Part shown: positions 6,715-8,657 of the stretch, piece by piece
Layout of the letters: each line of letters starts with the position of its first letter
How positions within the stretch are numbered: the first letter of the stretch is position 1
DNA from: Methylococcaceae bacterium
GTDB lineage: Bacteria; Pseudomonadota; Gammaproteobacteria; Methylococcales; Methylococcaceae
DNA: 8,657 bases
Assembly: GCA_028678445.1 (NCBI GenBank)
Contig: JAJRDJ010000210.1
Coordinates: forward strand, 1-8,657
Direction of reading: 5' to 3'
Translations under genes and position numbers: made by a program
Notes under the pieces: model-generated
Seen by the model: the letters and a program-made list of their open reading frames with translations, nothing else
Database searches by the model: none
What the model was told of the DNA's origin: nothing

Positions 6715-7452
6715 ATGAACATGAGACTGAGCATCGTTGTACCCGTCCATAACGAAAACGAAAACCTCCGCCCCCTCATCGAGGAGATTGGCATCGCTGT
6801 CGGGGGAATGGATCATGAAATCATTTATATCGACGATGGCAGCACCGATGACACGCTGGCGCGGCTCATCGACCTCAAACAAGACTTTCCCCGGTTGCGG
6901 GTTCTCCATCACCGGCGTTGCTGCGGGCAGAGCACGGCGCTTAGAACCGGCATCCTCGCGGCGCGGGGCACGGTGATTGCCACCCTGGATGGCGACGGCC
7001 AGAACGACCCGGCCAATATCCCCGCGCTGATGGAGGCCTGGCGTGAGCTTGGGCAATCTGGCCAAGCTGCGCTGGTGGCAGGGTATCGCCGCAACCGCAA
7101 GGATACCGGCTGGCGCAAGTTCTCCTCGCGGTTCGCCAATCGCATCCGCGCTGCCCTGTTGCGGGATGCAACTCCCGACACGGGCTGCGGTCTTAAGGTT
7201 TTCGATCGCGACCTGTTCCTGGCGATGCCCTATTTCGATCACATGCACCGTTTCCTGCCCGCGTTGGCACAGCGCGCCGGTGGCACCGTGGTCTCCGTCG
7301 AGGTCAATCACCGTCCCCGGACGCGCGGCCAGTCGAAATACGGTACCTGGCACCGTTTGTGGGTAGGCATCTGGGATCTTCTCGGCGTGATGTGGCTGCG
7401 GCGCCGGGCCCATATTCCCGAGGTTGAAGAAGTCGCTCAAGCTTCCGGCTGA
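6715..7452 (+). CDS. Family 2 glycosyltransferase, dolichol/polyprenyl-phosphate sugar synthase-like
   Basis: This is a GT-A fold enzyme that moves a sugar from a nucleotide-sugar, in this subgroup often onto a polyprenyl phosphate. The 245 residues show LSIVVPVHNENENL (5-18), DDGSTDDT (40-47), the metal-binding DGDGQNDP (92-99), DTGCGLKVFDRD (155-166), HRFLPAL (178-184) and the subgroup motif NHRPRTRGQSKYG (198-210). The C-terminal WVGIWDLLGVMWLRRR looks amphipathic. The pair of transmembrane helices present in ArnC/GtrB-type members is missing, so it is probably soluble or peripheral. ATG 6715 is used; ATG 6721 is possible. The 8-base gap after purM suggests one transcript, though the metabolic link is unclear. 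Sugar and acceptor are not predictable from sequence alone. Confidence 0.88.
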   Translation: MNMRLSIVVPVHNENENLRPLIEEIGIAVGGMDHEIIYIDDGSTDDTLARLIDLKQDFPRLRVLHHRRCCGQSTALRTGILAARGTVIATLDGDGQNDPANIPALMEAWRELGQSGQAALVAGYRRNRKDTGWRKFSSRFANRIRAALLRDATPDTGCGLKVFDRDLFLAMPYFDHMHRFLPALAQRAGGTVVSVEVNHRPRTRGQSKYGTWHRLWVGIWDLLGVMWLRRRAHIPEVEEVAQASG

Positions 7453-7482
7453 CTCTCATCAGCTTGCCGGCCTGGAGGAAGA

Positions 7483-7512
7483 CTGACACCGTCATGATGT
7501 TCCTTGGATAAT
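7483..7512 (+). promoter_or_regulatory. Sigma70-type promoter of the cupin operon
   Basis: CTGACA (7483-7488, 5 of 6) and GATAAT (7507-7512, 5 of 6) are separated by 18 bases. Transcription would begin near 7519, leaving a leader of about 27 bases before ATG 7546 that contains the ribosome binding site. This is the best promoter-like sequence found in the window and suggests the cupin pair is transcribed separately from the glycosyltransferase. Confidence 0.6.
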
Positions 7513-7545
7513 AGACTCCGTGAATTCAATCGAGAGGTGATTGCC

Positions 7546-7971
7546 ATGACCCTGAAGTCAAAGCTGTTTATGTCCCTGGCTGTATTGCTGGCAACTGGCC
7601 CGGCCCAGGCCGAGGAAGCGCCGATACCCCCTCCCGCACCGCCGATGCCTCCAAAACAGATACTGCTCGAAAATTCCGTGAAGTTGAATTCCGGCAAATT
7701 CGACACCAAAGTGTTCCGGATTGCCTTTCCAAAAGGGTTCAAGACACCTCAGCATGTGCATGAGGGGCCGGGTCCCCGATATGTGGTGAAAGGCAGGGTC
7801 AGGATAGAAGAAGGTGGTCAGGTGAATGAATATGGGCCCGGGCAGGTGTTCTGGGAGAGCGGAGCAGTCATGACGGCTGAAAATGTCAGTGACGGCGAGG
7901 CTGAACTGATCATCTTCGAAGTCATTCCGCATAAGGAACCCGAAGCATCATCCATAAAGGAAGGCAATTAA
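7546..7971 (+). CDS. Exported cupin-domain protein with incomplete metal site
   Basis: The 141-residue product starts with a clear signal peptide (KSKLFMSLAVLLATGPAQA, cleavage about residue 22). A proline-rich linker (PIPPPAPPMPP, 26-36) and a single cupin beta-barrel (about 44-128) follow. Motif 1 keeps HxH (H70, H72: QHVHEGPGPRYVVKG), but the usual glutamate position is Arg or Tyr. Motif 2 (YGPGQVFWESGAVMTAEN) lacks the second-motif histidine, so a classical three-His-one-Glu metal centre is not formed. It may bind a ligand or use a partial site; function is unknown. ATG 7546 is chosen for its ribosome binding site (GAGAGGTGA) and signal peptide; the frame opens at TTG 7504, which lies inside the promoter. 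The next gene starts 4 bases after the stop, so the two are probably co-translated into the periplasm. Confidence 0.85.
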   Translation: MTLKSKLFMSLAVLLATGPAQAEEAPIPPPAPPMPPKQILLENSVKLNSGKFDTKVFRIAFPKGFKTPQHVHEGPGPRYVVKGRVRIEEGGQVNEYGPGQVFWESGAVMTAENVSDGEAELIIFEVIPHKEPEASSIKEGN

Positions 7972-7975
7972 CGCT

Positions 7976-8380
7976 ATGACCCGAACCCGCGCCCCCCTGC
8001 TGAGCTCGCTTTTGCTGTTGTTCTCCGGAGCGGCGCTGGCCGCCGCCACCGAGGAGATCAAGCAGGAGTGGCAGCCCTCCACACTCAGCGAAAAGACCCA
8101 GGCGAAGGTCAATGCCGGGGTGGAGCAATACCAGGTTTGTATCAATGAAGAAACCCGTGCCCATGTCAATGACAAGGAAGATTCACGGAAGGTGACCGAT
8201 CTGATTCTGCGTAATTGTGAAAAGATGCTGGTCGTGATCAAGGAAGCCTTTGATGCGGAAAAGGTACCCGGGACGATCTCGGACCATTACATCCGCAGCA
8301 AACGCTCCCGTGCCGCCCAGCAAGTCGTCAGGGTCGTGATGGGGGCGCAGGCGGCGCGTTATTCCGAACAGAAGCCCTGA
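7976..8380 (+). CDS. Small exported protein with two cysteines, unknown function
   Basis: I do not recognise the family. The 134-residue product has a signal peptide (RAPLLSSLLLLFSGAALA, cleavage about residue 22). A charged, probably all-helical mature part follows. Cys55 (QYQVCINEE) and Cys81 (ILRNCEKM) lie 26 residues apart and could form a disulfide joining two helices. The C-terminal part is basic (YIRSKRSRAAQQVVRVVM, 105-122). No lipobox or membrane segment is visible beyond the signal. It starts 4 bases after the cupin stop with AAGGAAGG (7957-7964) about 11 bases upstream. The pair probably forms one operon under the promoter at 7483-7512. Coding character is supported by the export signal and tight spacing. 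Confidence 0.8.
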   Translation: MTRTRAPLLSSLLLLFSGAALAAATEEIKQEWQPSTLSEKTQAKVNAGVEQYQVCINEETRAHVNDKEDSRKVTDLILRNCEKMLVVIKEAFDAEKVPGTISDHYIRSKRSRAAQQVVRVVMGAQAARYSEQKP

Positions 8381-8427
8381 CGGTTCCCGCCAGATTCGAA
8401 ATAACACTCCAAATTTAGTTTTCCCCG

Positions 8428-8453
8428 CCGGAACGCCCCATCAGGGGCGCCGG
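8428..8453. repeat. Strong hairpin downstream of the cupin operon
   Basis: CCGG, AA, CGCCCC, loop ATCA, GGGGCG, CCGG: ten base pairs with a two-base bulge on the left arm. No T-run follows, so by itself it is not an intrinsic terminator. It may protect the 3' end of the cupin transcript or belong to the leader of the next gene. Confidence 0.6.
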
Positions 8454-8469
8454 AGGATGTGTGTCAATT

Positions 8470-8501
8470 CTGGCCGCCCCGACAAACCGGCCGGTCTTTT
8501 T
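8470..8501 (+). terminator. Intrinsic-terminator-like hairpin with T-run
   Basis: CTGGCCG (8470-8476) pairs with CGGCCGG (8488-8494) with one T-G wobble, around an 11-base loop, followed directly by TCTTTTT (8495-8501). It can end the cupin operon transcript. Its T-run lies two bases before the ribosome binding site of the next gene, so it could also act as an attenuator for that gene. Confidence 0.55.
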
Positions 8502-8512
8502 CGAGGTGATGA

Positions 8513-8657
8513 ATGCCCATTGATCTTAATGCGATTCCCACGACGCTCGACGCCGTTCATGTAGCCCTTGCCGCGCTGGCCGGACTGCTGCTGGTCTTGA
8601 GTATCCTGCTGGCCATCGTCAGCGCGTTTGCGTTGAGCCGACGGCCCAGGGCGGTAA
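8513..8657 (+). CDS. N-terminus of a membrane-anchored protein (partial, cut by window end)
   Basis: Only 48 residues are visible, and the frame is still open at the last base. The start ATG is preceded by GAGGTGA (8503-8509). The sequence begins MPIDLNAIPTTLDAVHVA and then has one long hydrophobic stretch (about 15-41, ALAGLLLVLSILLAIVSAFA) followed by arginines (SRRPR). This predicts a single N-terminal membrane anchor with the following part in the cytoplasm by the positive-inside rule. I do not recognise the family from this fragment. The leader contains a terminator-like hairpin (8470-8501). Confidence 0.65.
   Translation, partial: MPIDLNAIPTTLDAVHVALAALAGLLLVLSILLAIVSAFALSRRPRAV

Noticed and set aside
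6691..7440. Minus-strand 249-codon frame opposite the glycosyltransferase
   Set aside because: The plus frame has all GT2 motifs in order. The minus frame is a codon-bias shadow.
7504..7545. TTG 7504 as the start of the cupin gene
   Set aside because: It lies inside a good -10 hexamer and would place charged residues before the signal peptide; ATG 7546 has a proper ribosome binding site.

Overview
The window reads as a stretch of ordinary chromosome from a GC-rich proteobacterium, most likely a gammaproteobacterium. The clues are a TonB-dependent outer-membrane receptor behind a cobalamin riboswitch, exported proteins with Sec signal peptides, and purM beside a CDP-alcohol phosphatidyltransferase. 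Genus cannot be fixed from the sequence alone. No insertion sequence, CRISPR array, phage gene or integrase is visible.

Layout. Positions 1-1524 (minus) hold the N-terminal two thirds of polyphosphate kinase 1. Its reading frame is preceded, without a stop, by a tandem helix-hairpin-helix domain. A degenerate palindromic repeat (about 1575-1655) separates it from msrB (1667-2125, minus), a methionine sulfoxide reductase without zinc-binding cysteines. Divergent from msrB, a probable extended -10 promoter starts a cobalamin riboswitch (about 2313-2497). The riboswitch leader contains a segment almost perfectly complementary to the aptamer core and leads into a BtuB-type vitamin B12 receptor (2646-4529). 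A tRNA-Leu(UAA) follows (4679-4766).

Next comes a minus-strand CDP-alcohol phosphatidyltransferase (pgsA-like, 4855-5430 or 5457). It is divergent from purM (purine synthesis, plus), whose stop is 8 bases from a family 2 glycosyltransferase (6715-7452). A good sigma70-type promoter (7483-7512) drives a pair of small exported proteins: a cupin with an incomplete metal site and an unrecognised two-cysteine protein. The window ends with a hairpin, an intrinsic-terminator-like structure and the start of a membrane-anchored protein cut by the edge.

How the genes work together. The region is a mosaic of short units: stress and phosphate (ppk, msrB), B12 uptake under riboswitch control, phospholipid synthesis, and purine synthesis with a sugar transferase. 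The observations most worth a second look are the helix-hairpin-helix extension of PPK1, the long complementarity inside the riboswitch leader, and the terminator-like element placed just ahead of the ribosome binding site of the last gene. I see no convincing evidence of a wholly new multi-gene system.
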